This document shows, in pieces, positions 1 through 7,179 of a DNA stretch of 64,000 nucleotides. The stretch lies in assembly GCA_026129095.1 (NCBI GenBank), contig JAHCIT010000004.1, forward strand, positions 1 to 64,000, in the 5' to 3' direction. The notes beneath the pieces were generated by a model that worked only from the letters and a program-made list of their open reading frames with translations, searched no databases and was not told where the DNA came from. Source of the stretch: Deltaproteobacteria bacterium. Its GTDB lineage: Bacteria > JAGRBM01 > JAHCIT01. How positions within the stretch are numbered: the stretch's first letter is position 1; every line of letters begins with the position of its first letter. Position numbers and translations under genes: made by a program.

Positions 1-39
1 TAAGGGGCGCGGGGTGAGGCTTCCCGGCCCAAACGAAAA

Positions 40-80
40 CCCCTCTCCAGTTCCTGGAGAGGGGTCAGGGGTGAGGCGTT
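40..80. repeat. Dispersed palindromic repeat, CCCCTCTCC/GGAGAGGGG family
   Basis: An 11-bp perfect inverted repeat with a 3-nt loop (arms 40-50 and 54-64), followed by TCAGGGGTGAGGC. It lies just beyond the stop codon of the leftward lipoprotein gene. The same element with nearly identical flanks follows the paralogous gene at 1067-1107, so gene and repeat were duplicated together. There is no T-run, so use as a terminator is only a guess. Confidence 0.8.
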
Positions 81-95
81 GAGGCAGTTAAGGCG

Positions 96-932
96 TCAGT
101 CGTAGTCGCCGTTGAGGCAGTAGGAGGTGTCCGCCTCCAGCATGCCCGTGAAGTCGCTGCTGGTCAGGCCGACGTTGTAAAGACCGAAGAAGGTCGTGTC
201 GCCCTCCGAGAAGTTCACATATCCGGTCTCGGTGAAATCGAGCTCGATATCGTCGCCGTCATAATCGCCCTCGACGTAGCCCAGGGCGGACCCGCCGCAG
301 GTTTCAGCCGCGCAGCCCACGGTGAACACGCCCTCGGTAATGCCGGCGAATTCGTCACTCAGGAGCGCGCCGAAGAAACCGCCGTCCGCGCCGCCGACCA
401 GCATCACGAAGCCTTCTGTGTCGTGGGTGACGACCGAGACGGATTCGCTGAACGCGAACTCGCCGCAGGCAACGCCGATCTCGCCGTCACGCGGTTCCGC
501 CAGGAGGCCGATCCCTTCCACGATGCCATCGCCGGTATCACCGCCGAAGACGAATGCCACCGAACCGTCCTCCCGCTGGACGCCCGCGCCGGTCACGTTG
601 TTCTCGAAGTCGAGGTCGAGGCCGTCGCCCGACGCCTGGCCGGTCACGGCAAAGCTCTCGAACCCCTCCGGCAGGGATGCCGAAGCCGTAAAAGCACCGG
701 CGTCGTACATCTCGCCGCTGCCGGTCACCGAACCGTTTTCGGCCAGCGTGAGCGTCAGGTAAATGAAGATCGGCGTGTCGCCGTCAACGTTTCCGACCGC
801 CGCGCCCTGGTAGTCGCCCGGTGTCAGCGAGAACCCGCCGCTGCTGCCGCAGGCGGCAAGGCTTAAGGTCGTGATGGCGGCGAGCGCGAGGGTTGCCCCT
901 TTGATGGTTGCCCTGATGGTGGTGAGGTTCAT
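96..932 (-). CDS. Secreted lipoprotein, paralogue of the next gene
   Basis: Unrecognised lipoprotein of 278 residues. I chose the ATG at 932, not an upstream ATG at 1004, because it is preceded by AAGGAG at normal spacing and begins directly with a signal peptide (MNLTTIRATIKG, then a hydrophobic run) ending in the lipobox LAAC, with GSSGG after the cysteine. The mature part is acidic and rich in Gly, Asp and Thr, with short motifs such as LTPGDYQG and ENGSVTGSGEMYD that suggest beta-strand repeats. It is paralogous to the gene at 1123-1968: similar signal peptide, PGDY after the lipobox, a central CGEF/CGYF motif and a similar 3' end. It probably sits in the outer membrane or on the surface; function unknown. 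Confidence 0.75.
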   Translation of the reverse strand: MNLTTIRATIKGATLALAAITTLSLAACGSSGGFSLTPGDYQGAAVGNVDGDTPIFIYLTLTLAENGSVTGSGEMYDAGAFTASASLPEGFESFAVTGQASGDGLDLDFENNVTGAGVQREDGSVAFVFGGDTGDGIVEGIGLLAEPRDGEIGVACGEFAFSESVSVVTHDTEGFVMLVGGADGGFFGALLSDEFAGITEGVFTVGCAAETCGGSALGYVEGDYDGDDIELDFTETGYVNFSEGDTTFFGLYNVGLTSSDFTGMLEADTSYCLNGDYD

Positions 933-1066
933 GAGATACTCCTTGTAACGTGCTGAATAGATTGTGTTTCTGGCGATCCGGGCGGCACCCGCCGGACGAA
1001 CCACCGGGCAGCTTTCCGTATGCTCTTGGAATGATATGTTCCGGGAATCAAGGGCCCAAAAGAAAA

Positions 1067-1107
1067 CCCCTCTCCAGTTCCTGGAGAGGGGTCAGGGGTG
1101 AGGCTTT
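1067..1107. repeat. Dispersed palindromic repeat, second copy
   Basis: Same inverted repeat as at 40-80 (arms 1067-1077 and 1081-1091), again followed by TCAGGGGTGAGGC. It lies between the stop of the downstream paralogue at 1123 and the start region of the gene ending at 932. The flanks match the first copy well beyond the stem. Confidence 0.8.
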
Positions 1108-1122
1108 CAGGCAGTTAAGCCA

Positions 1123-1968
1123 TCAGTCCCAGTCGTAGCAGTCCTCGGAATCACCGTAGAAGTAGCCGGCGTCGCCGCTGGTGAATCCGGCGTTCACTTC
1201 GAAGTAGTTGCCGTCGAGTCCGCCGTTGTTGATCACGGCGCTGGCCGAAACGTCTTCGCCGTCGAACCGGCCCGTCAGCGTTCCCTCGCCCTCGCCGTCA
1301 TCCATGTCCATCGTGCCGGTGAAGACACCGAAGTCGCCGTCCTCCCAGTCATAGAAGATGCCGATGAGGTCGCTGTCCCGCGCCAGGACCACGATGTCGC
1401 CTTGCGCGAGGTAGTTTTCATCCTCGTCGTTGACGCTGAAATAGCCGCAGGCCAGCCCCAGTTCCTCGCCGTCCACGACGACGCCGCCCGTGTAGCCGAG
1501 CGTTTCGGAACCTTCGTCATCGGTGCCGATGATCTCCCCCGTCAGGATGCCGTCCGGCGTGATCGTGCCCTCGATCGTCACTTCCGGGTAGTCCATTCCC
1601 ACATCCACGGTCGCCGTGAACGAGGTGCCTTCGACTGTTCCCTCCACGTCATACACGTCATCGATATATTCATTGTCGTCGGGAAGGCCTCCCGGATTGT
1701 AATAGGCGATATAGTCCATGAGGGTGCCGGTGATCGTGCCGTCCTCCTCCACCGTGAGTTCCAGAAGGCCATACCGGTCGCTGTCGCTGCCGAGATAGGC
1801 CGGGCTGATGCTCAGGGGCAGACCGGGCACTTCATAAATTGCCCCCGCCACGTAGTCACCGGGCAAGAAGGTGGCGTCCGGCGCGTTGCTGTCGCTGCAC
1901 GCGGCAAGGCCAAGTGTCGTGATGGCGGCGAGCGCAGCGCCCGCCTGTTTGATTGGGTTGAGGTTCAT
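1123..1968 (-). CDS. Secreted lipoprotein, paralogue of the preceding gene
   Basis: Protein of 281 residues starting MNLNPIKQAG, with a hydrophobic stretch and the lipobox LAAC followed by SDSNAPD. The mature chain is strongly acidic (many Asp, Glu, Gly and Thr). It has repeated EDGTITGTL- and DGEDVSAS-like segments, consistent with an all-beta, possibly calcium-binding surface protein; that is inference. It shares layout with the 96-932 gene (PGDY near the mature N-terminus, ENGSVTG/EDGTITG, CGEF/CGYF). Each gene has its own upstream gap and its own palindrome after the stop, which suggests a tandem duplication of a whole transcription unit. Confidence 0.75.
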   Translation of the reverse strand: MNLNPIKQAGAALAAITTLGLAACSDSNAPDATFLPGDYVAGAIYEVPGLPLSISPAYLGSDSDRYGLLELTVEEDGTITGTLMDYIAYYNPGGLPDDNEYIDDVYDVEGTVEGTSFTATVDVGMDYPEVTIEGTITPDGILTGEIIGTDDEGSETLGYTGGVVVDGEELGLACGYFSVNDEDENYLAQGDIVVLARDSDLIGIFYDWEDGDFGVFTGTMDMDDGEGEGTLTGRFDGEDVSASAVINNGGLDGNYFEVNAGFTSGDAGYFYGDSEDCYDWD

Positions 1969-2077
1969 TGGTTTTCCCTTTCGTTTGCCCGGCGCGCCGG
2001 GGGTTCAGATCATTTGCGCGACATCCTAGAGCAGTGCTTCGCACAGGTGCAACAGAAAAACACACCGCCATTAGAGG

Positions 2078-2345
2078 CCTCACCCCCTGCCCCCTCTCCG
2101 GGAACCGGAGAGGGGGAGACCACTCCCCCTTGATCCCCCTCTCCGTAGTCACGGAGAGGACCTCCCCTTGATCCCCCTCTCCGTAGTCACGGGGGGTGCT
2201 GTGAGGGGCGGGGGTGAGTTTTCTGTTCCCGCCCTTCAGGGGGCGCGGGGTGGGCTTCCTGCTCCCTGCCTCACCCCCTTAAATCCCCTCTCCGGGAACC
2301 GGAGAGGAAAACTCGGTCCCCCTCTCCGTATTGCGGAGAGGGGGC
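2078..2345. repeat. Cluster of palindromic repeats in a 400-bp gene-free gap
   Basis: The stretch 1969-2368 holds no credible gene. It contains at least five copies of the CCCTCTCCG...CGGAGAGGG palindrome, near 2091-2117, 2134-2160, 2172-2198, 2287-2309 and 2319-2345. Loops vary (GGAA, TAGTCA, TATTG) and CCTTGATCCCCCTCTCC-type linkers join them. Long apparent reading frames here are translations of the repeats. Spacing is irregular and there are no uniform spacers, so this is not a CRISPR array. Confidence 0.8.
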
Positions 2346-2368
2346 AAAGCTTCACTGCCGTGGCCTTG

Positions 2369-3118
2369 CTACTGACCGGCCGGGGGCGTTTCGCCGCCGC
2401 CGGTCCCGGTGCCCTCGCCGGCCTTGCGTTCCTGGATCCGCTGCTCGATCAGCGGTTCGATCACGTCGGCCTGCTTGTGGAGCATCTTGCGCATCTCCAT
2501 GCGCCGCTCGCGGCGGACGTCCTCGGGGAGGTTCTTCACCTCCTCGATCCGCTGGACCGGCTCGGCCAGCGGGTTGGCAAACTCGGTATCGGGCGGCGCC
2601 TCGTTGTTGATGGCGGTGATCTTCCCGCGCGGGGCGCCGCCGCTGGTGATGTCGGTGACGATGAAATCAACCAGGTACGGCGTCCCCTTGGTCATGCCGT
2701 CAATGACGGGGAGGAACCTGTCGTCGAAGGTGAGGAAGGCGATCTGGTAGCTGCCGTCCACGGCCATCATGATTACCCAGTCGGGCTGGGCGCGGGTGTG
2801 GAAACGGAGCATGATCTGGGCGAGCTTGCCGATGGCTTCCGGTTTCCCTGTCTTATAGATCTGCGGGACGCGGGTGAAGGTGACTTCCGGGCCGGGGCCG
2901 TCCAGGGCCGCCTTGCGGGCGGCGTCGGCCGCTCCGGCATCGGACGGCGCGGCGTCGGCGCTGGCCGGAGCGTCGGCGGCCGGTTTCTGCGTGTCGGCCT
3001 TCCGGCAGCCGGTGAGCAGCCCCCCGGAAAGCCCCGCCGCGAGGAATACACCGGCCAGAAAAAGTGCCGCCTGCCTGCGCATGTCCGTCATATGCATCCG
3101 TCCCGTTCCGTCGAACAT
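2369..3118 (-). CDS. Lipoprotein with Ala-rich linker, function unknown
   Basis: A 249-residue frame from the ATG at 3118; in-frame ATGs at residues 8, 10 and 13 are alternatives, and residue 13 (MRRQAALFLAG) begins the cleanest signal peptide. Lipobox LTGC is followed by a low-complexity Ala/Asp/Pro linker of about 40 residues, then a globular part of about 170 residues. The C-terminal third is charged and helical (NLPEDVRRERRMEMRKML) and ends in a disordered Gly-rich tail. No family recognised. It is transcribed away from the propeller cluster and its 3' side abuts the repeat-filled gap. Confidence 0.7.
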   Translation of the reverse strand: MFDGTGRMHMTDMRRQAALFLAGVFLAAGLSGGLLTGCRKADTQKPAADAPASADAAPSDAGAADAARKAALDGPGPEVTFTRVPQIYKTGKPEAIGKLAQIMLRFHTRAQPDWVIMMAVDGSYQIAFLTFDDRFLPVIDGMTKGTPYLVDFIVTDITSGGAPRGKITAINNEAPPDTEFANPLAEPVQRIEEVKNLPEDVRRERRMEMRKMLHKQADVIEPLIEQRIQERKAGEGTGTGGGETPPAGQ

Positions 3119-3261
3119 CTATATTAAAGGTAGCAACACCCTGACTGATAGGTGCCCCCGCCGCCCGCTCCAAGTCAACCACCCCGCCGGAAAACGATGC
3201 AAATAAAGCGGGGTTAATGGCGAAGGGCTGGCAGCATTCAAATTAAACCGTTCTCTGGCTA

Positions 3262-3290
3262 TTGCCGGTTTTCTTAGACCCCCTTAATAT
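3262..3290 (+). promoter_or_regulatory. Probable sigma70-type promoter for propeller lipoprotein 1
   Basis: TTGCCG (3262-3267), 17-bp spacer, TAATAT (3285-3290), about 45 bp before the gene start. The same hexamers and the same 17-bp spacing occur at 4250-4278 before paralogue 2 in otherwise diverged sequence, which supports function. Inference from motif and conservation only. Confidence 0.55.
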
Positions 3291-3334
3291 AAGCCGCAAA
3301 TTCGCCCGAAGGGCCAGATTCAAGGAGCAGAAAA

Positions 3335-4141
3335 ATGATGAACCGTTTTCTCACGGCGGCCTGCGCCGCCACGATGGTATTCGCCGCCGGATGCGGCAGC
3401 AGCGGGGGACCCAACTACCGCCTGTTTGCCGCTGATGGCAGCTACGGCAGCTCAGGTTTCCTTTACGCGATCGATCCGGACGCCGGTGAAATCAAGGTGG
3501 TCGGCGGCTTGGCTGACAGTTCCGGCGACACCCTTTACTCGCTGACCGGGCTGGTGTTCGGCAGTGACGGGGTGCTTTACGGTTCCACCAGTGACGACGC
3601 CCCTGTACAGGACAATGTGTTCGTCTCGATAGACACCCAGACTGCTGAAGTGACGGAAATCGACATCGAAAGCGATGATGACGAATGCTTCGACGCCGTC
3701 GGAGATCTCGAAATCGTCGACGGGACCATTTACGGTGTGTCGGATGACGGCGCCGGCGACACGGGCTGCTTCCTGACGGTTACGACCGATGGCACGGTCG
3801 AGATGGTCACTGACGGTTTCGGATGGGCGGGCGGCCTTGCCTACGATGCCGCTGCCGACGCGCTTTACCACCTGACCGAAGGCGGCAGCACCCTGGACAC
3901 GGTGGACCTGGAGAGCGGCGAACTCGACGAAGGCATCGACGTGGATGATCCGGTCGATGATTACGACGGAATGGCATACAGCTACGTGAAGGCCATGGCG
4001 ATGGTGGACGGACGTCTGCTGGCTATCATGGGAACGTATTATGACAATTCCGTGCTTGTGGAGATCGACACCGATTCGGGCAACGTAACCGTGCTGACGC
4101 CGGTTCCCGACTCGATGGATGCGCTGGCGGCGATCCGCTGA
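3335..4141 (+). CDS. Beta-propeller-like lipoprotein, tandem paralogue 1
   Basis: A 268-residue lipoprotein. The signal peptide MMNRFLTAACAATMVFAAGC ends in the lipobox FAAGC and is followed by GSSGG. The mature protein repeats units of about 40-50 residues with patterns like GFLYAIDPDAGE, TLYSLTGLVFGSDG, GTIYGVSDD, LYHLTEGG and RLLAIMG. This is the cadence of YncE/PQQ-like propeller blades. A Shine-Dalgarno AAGGAG precedes the ATG at 3335. The first 85 bp (3324-3408) are identical to 4313-4397 in the next paralogue. It probably lies at the outer membrane or surface; ligand unknown. A strong terminator follows at 4160-4214. Confidence 0.8.
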   Translation: MMNRFLTAACAATMVFAAGCGSSGGPNYRLFAADGSYGSSGFLYAIDPDAGEIKVVGGLADSSGDTLYSLTGLVFGSDGVLYGSTSDDAPVQDNVFVSIDTQTAEVTEIDIESDDDECFDAVGDLEIVDGTIYGVSDDGAGDTGCFLTVTTDGTVEMVTDGFGWAGGLAYDAAADALYHLTEGGSTLDTVDLESGELDEGIDVDDPVDDYDGMAYSYVKAMAMVDGRLLAIMGTYYDNSVLVEIDTDSGNVTVLTPVPDSMDALAAIR

Positions 4142-4159
4142 TCCGTTAACTGAACGATC

Positions 4160-4214
4160 AACACCCTCCCGGCCCCTTTCCCCTTTGATGGGGGAAGGGG
4201 CCGGAGTGTTTTTG
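4160..4214 (+). terminator. Rho-independent terminator after propeller paralogue 1
   Basis: A long GC-rich inverted repeat: AACACCCTCCCGGCCCC pairs imperfectly with GGGGCCGGAGTGTT across a TTTGAT loop, and is followed by T5. An almost identical copy follows the third paralogue at 6021-6075. Confidence 0.8.
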
Positions 4215-4249
4215 GGGAACACCGGTTTCAAAAAACCGTTCTCCGGCTA

Positions 4250-4278
4250 TTGCCGGTTTTGTTATTGTTCTTTAATAT
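4250..4278 (+). promoter_or_regulatory. Probable sigma70-type promoter for propeller paralogues 2 and 3
   Basis: TTGCCG (4250-4255), 17-bp spacer, TAATAT (4273-4278), matching the promoter before paralogue 1. No separate promoter is visible in the 41-bp gap before paralogue 3, so genes 2 and 3 are probably co-transcribed. Confidence 0.55.
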
Positions 4279-4323
4279 CGAACCCACATTCCCCCGAAGG
4301 GGCCAGTTTCAGGGAGCAGAAAA

Positions 4324-5145
4324 ATGATGAACCGTTTTCTCACGGCGGCCTGCGCCGCCACGATGGTATTCGCCGCCGGATGCGGCAGCAGCGGGGGCGG
4401 GGCCCGTGCGGACATCTACCTCATTGACGGCACGGCCGGAGCCCAAGGGTTCATCTACAGCGTGGACCTTTCCACCGACCCCATCACCGTGGCGATCGCC
4501 GGGCAGGTGACGAGCGACGACGGCGACGTGCTGCCGATGACGGGGCTCGCCATCGGGCCCGGCGGCGTGGTGATCGGAACGACGTCTGCCGATGCCGACA
4601 GCAATGACCTGCTCGTCACGATTGACCTGGATACCGGCGCCGCCGAAGAGATTGACTACAGCGGTGACACGGACTGCATCTATGGCGTGAACGACCTCGC
4701 CTTCGCCGGCGACACACTCTACGGGGTCACCGGCGAGGACAATACGAACTGCATCATCACCATTGACGAGGACGGCGAGGTCACCGAGACCGACACCTTC
4801 GCCTCGTACGGCGGGGCACTGGCCTACGACGCGGCGGGCGATATCCTCCATTTCCTGGACTTCCCGGAAGGCCTCGAAGACGCCACGCTGAACACCATTG
4901 ACCTCGACGACGGCTCGATCGTGGACGGCGACGATATTACCGGCGGCGACGACCTGTATGACGACTACCCGCAACTGAATAGCGCCTACGTCAAGGGCAT
5001 GGCGTTCGCGGGCGGCCGGCTGCTCGCGATCACCGGCAGCGACTACGGCGTCTCGCTTCTGATCGAGATCGATCCCGAGGACGGCACGTTCGAAGTCCTG
5101 GGTATTGTGCCCATTGCCGCCGACGCCATCGCGGCGGCCAACTGA
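4324..5145 (+). CDS. Beta-propeller-like lipoprotein, tandem paralogue 2
   Basis: A 273-residue lipoprotein with the same signal peptide as paralogue 1 (identical at nucleotide level) and lipobox FAAGC. The mature chain begins GSSGGGARADIYLIDG and continues with repeats such as GFIYSVDLSTDP, LPMTGLAIGPGG, NDLAFAGDTLYGV and LAYDAAGDILHFL, again blade-like. It is much closer to paralogue 3 than to paralogue 1; the stretch encoding GFIYSVDLSTDPITV is essentially identical in 2 and 3. Acidic, with many Asp residues in turns. Surface or periplasmic; function unknown. Confidence 0.8.
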   Translation: MMNRFLTAACAATMVFAAGCGSSGGGARADIYLIDGTAGAQGFIYSVDLSTDPITVAIAGQVTSDDGDVLPMTGLAIGPGGVVIGTTSADADSNDLLVTIDLDTGAAEEIDYSGDTDCIYGVNDLAFAGDTLYGVTGEDNTNCIITIDEDGEVTETDTFASYGGALAYDAAGDILHFLDFPEGLEDATLNTIDLDDGSIVDGDDITGGDDLYDDYPQLNSAYVKGMAFAGGRLLAITGSDYGVSLLIEIDPEDGTFEVLGIVPIAADAIAAAN

Positions 5146-5186
5146 ACCGGTGCGAAGACATGACCATTTTTCAAGGAGCAACTGAC

Positions 5187-6002
5187 ATGAAACGGATTCT
5201 GATCGCGGCGATCGCCGCCACGATAACGACAATCACCGGATGCGGCAGCAGCGGCGGGGGAGCGGGCAATGCGGACCTGTACCTCATTGATGGCGCGTCC
5301 GGGACCCAGGGGTTCATCTACAGCGTGGACCTTTCCACCGACCCCATCACCGTGGAGATCACCGGCCAGGTGACCAGTGACGACGGCGACGTGCTGCCGA
5401 TGACGGGGCTCGCCTTCGGGCCCGGCGGCGTGGTTGCCGGGACGACGTCGGCCGCCGAGGAGGCCGATGACCTGGGCGACCTGCTGGTGGAGATTGACCT
5501 CGCCACCGGCGACGCCGAAGCGATCGACTGGAGCGGCGACACCGACTGCATCGATGGCGTGAACGACCTCGCTTTCGCGGGCGACACCCTCTACGCGGTG
5601 TCGGGTGGCGCCACGTGCATCATGACCATAGACGAGGACGGCGAGGTCGCCGAGACCGACACGAGTAATTACGGGGCGCTGGCCTACGACGCGGCGGGCG
5701 AGACCCTCTACTATTTCAACAGTTATGACATTGATGGTGCCTCGCTGGACACCATTGATCTGGACGACGGGTCCATCGTGACAGGCGACGTGGAGGTGGA
5801 CGCCGGCGACCCGCTAGGCGACTATCCGGATATAGAATACTCCTACATCAAGGGCGCGACATTCGTGGGCAGCAGGCTGATCGCGCTCGTCGGCTACTAT
5901 TACGGAACGAGCGTTCTGGTCGAGGTTGATCCCGAAGACGGCACAATCGTGGTTCTGGGCATTGTGCCCCCCAACGCCGACGCCATCGCCGCGGCCAACT
6001 GA
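5187..6002 (+). CDS. Beta-propeller-like lipoprotein, tandem paralogue 3
   Basis: A 271-residue lipoprotein. I place the start at ATG 5187 (MKRILIAAIAATITTITGC), not 5160, because AAGGAG sits just before it and the signal peptide begins there. Lipobox ITGC is followed by GSSGGGAGN. Blade-like repeats match paralogue 2 closely (YLIDGASGTQGFIYSVDL, LPMTGLAFGPGG, NDLAFAGDTLYAV), while the signal peptide differs, so only the mature domain is recently shared. The gap to paralogue 2 is 41 bp, so it is probably in the same transcript, ending at the terminator at 6021-6075. Confidence 0.8.
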   Translation: MKRILIAAIAATITTITGCGSSGGGAGNADLYLIDGASGTQGFIYSVDLSTDPITVEITGQVTSDDGDVLPMTGLAFGPGGVVAGTTSAAEEADDLGDLLVEIDLATGDAEAIDWSGDTDCIDGVNDLAFAGDTLYAVSGGATCIMTIDEDGEVAETDTSNYGALAYDAAGETLYYFNSYDIDGASLDTIDLDDGSIVTGDVEVDAGDPLGDYPDIEYSYIKGATFVGSRLIALVGYYYGTSVLVEVDPEDGTIVVLGIVPPNADAIAAAN

Positions 6003-6020
6003 TCCGTTAACTGAACGATC

Positions 6021-6075
6021 AACACCCTCCCGGCCCCTTTCCCCTTTGATGGGGGAAGGGGCCGGAGTGTTTTTG
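6021..6075 (+). terminator. Rho-independent terminator after propeller paralogue 3
   Basis: Same stem-loop and T5 as at 4160-4214. Identity extends about 20 bp upstream, through the stop codon region (TGATCCGTTAACTGAACGATC). The unit gene plus terminator was therefore duplicated. Confidence 0.8.
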
Positions 6076-6115
6076 GGAAACGCCCCCAAATTAACTCGGC
6101 GCGTCATTTTTCTTC

Positions 6116-6143
6116 TTGACAGTAAAACGTCGGTGTATATATT
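6116..6143 (+). promoter_or_regulatory. Strong sigma70-like promoter for the phasin-like gene
   Basis: A perfect TTGACA (6116-6121), 16-bp spacer and TATATT (6138-6143) in an AT-rich island after the terminator. It is about 90 bp upstream of the gene at 6234. One of the best consensus promoters in the window, implying high expression of the small helical protein. Confidence 0.7.
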
Positions 6144-6233
6144 GTCATACAAGGATGACGCGATGCGTCTCCCCGTATCTGTATAACAGGATTTCAGTTC
6201 CCATAACACAACCAAAACACAGGAGAATCAGCC

Positions 6234-6527
6234 ATGCCACAGTTCAATCTCGACAGCATCCGCGAAGCCGCCAACTACCTCACCAGCGACGAATTCCGCA
6301 CGAAGCTCGAAACCCAGGTCCGCGAGGCGGCCCGGCTCGCCAATGACACCGCCCAGCAGGGCCTTGAGGCGGCCCGCAAGGTGAGCGAGACGGCCATCAC
6401 CGAGGCGCAGAAGGTCCAGCGCGAGGTGGCCGGCAAGGTGCAGACGTTCACCCGGCAGGTCACTGACCAGGCCCGCGAAACGGTCGAAAAGCTCCGCAGC
6501 CACACCGATACCGGCGCGCAGGCCTGA
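6234..6527 (+). CDS. Small amphipathic helical protein, phasin-like
   Basis: A 97-residue protein starting MPQFNLDSIREAANYLTS. It is almost entirely predicted amphipathic helix, with heptad-like Ala, Val, Thr and Gln spacing (REAARLANDTAQQGLEAARK and similar). This resembles phasins and apolipoprotein-like coats that bind polyhydroxyalkanoate granules or membranes. No signal peptide. AGGAGA lies 7 nt before the ATG, and a strong promoter sits upstream. Assignment is by composition only; no PHA synthase gene is in the window. A stress or structural coiled-coil protein is an alternative. Confidence 0.6.
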   Translation: MPQFNLDSIREAANYLTSDEFRTKLETQVREAARLANDTAQQGLEAARKVSETAITEAQKVQREVAGKVQTFTRQVTDQARETVEKLRSHTDTGAQA

Positions 6528-6541
6528 TCGAAGGGCCCCGG

Positions 6542-6606
6542 CCTCACCCCTACTTCCCCTCCCCCTCTCCGGTTCCCGGAGAGGGGGATTTAAGGGGGTG
6601 AGGCGG
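6542..6606. repeat. Dispersed palindromic repeat, compound form
   Basis: Inner stem CCCCCTCTCCGG/CCGGAGAGGGGG (6561-6587) nested in an outer CCTCACCCC ... GGGGGTGAGG stem. This shows the fullest form of the repeat family; other copies look like parts of it. Confidence 0.8.
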
Positions 6607-6735
6607 TTTCTTTCCCCTACTTGAAACCCGCCGCCCATACGGACTAGGTAGGGCCCGGTGCTGCCGGTCTGGGGTCCAGGCGGCGGGACCATCCCGCAGG
6701 GTAAAGACGCGGAACAAAAGCGGAAAAGGAAACAT

Positions 6736-7116
6736 ATGAGCGCCAAGCACGAAGAGGCGAAGAAGATCAAGAACTACCAGGCGGCCATCGGGAAGCAGCT
6801 CGAAAAGGCCCGCAAGAAGTTTGCCGACTTGGCCAAGAAGGCCGGTCTCGACCACTGGCCGAAGCTGGAAGACCTGCCCAAGGTGGGCGCGGTAAGCACC
6901 AAGATATCGGCCGAGCAGGCCAAGAGTATCCGTGAACCCGCCAAGCGCCGGGCCAAGGTCCGCAAGGCGGCGCTCGCCAATCCCGAGGTCCGCAAGGCCC
7001 GCAAGGAGCTGAAGCGCGCCCAGCGGGCAACGACCCGGACCCGGAAGCTGCTGGCCACCCGCACGAAGAAGGCCGAGGCGGCCCCGGCGGCGGCCGAGGC
7101 GCCCGCCGCCTCCTAA
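6736..7116 (+). CDS. Small lysine/alanine-rich basic protein, histone H1-like
   Basis: A 126-residue protein from ATG 6736, preceded by AAGGA; an in-frame ATG at 6658 would add unstructured sequence. It is very rich in Lys, Arg and Ala (KKIKNYQAAIGKQLEKARKK, EPAKRRAKVRKAALANPEVR) and ends in an Ala/Pro/Glu tail. This composition is seen in bacterial H1-like or nucleoid-associated proteins. A short central motif, GLDHWPKLEDLPKVGAVSTK, looks more ordered. No signal peptide or membrane segment. DNA or RNA binding is inferred from charge only. Confidence 0.6.
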   Translation: MSAKHEEAKKIKNYQAAIGKQLEKARKKFADLAKKAGLDHWPKLEDLPKVGAVSTKISAEQAKSIREPAKRRAKVRKAALANPEVRKARKELKRAQRATTRTRKLLATRTKKAEAAPAAAEAPAAS

Positions 7117-7179
7117 CGGTCCCCTTAAGGGAGGCGCGGCCCCCTTCACAGGCGGGGCCGGGCGGCAACCGGCTCCGGC

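Noticed and set aside
2078-2345. Possible CRISPR array from repeated palindromes
   Set aside because: Spacing is irregular, spacers are not unique and uniform, the repeats vary in loop and length, and no cas gene is near.
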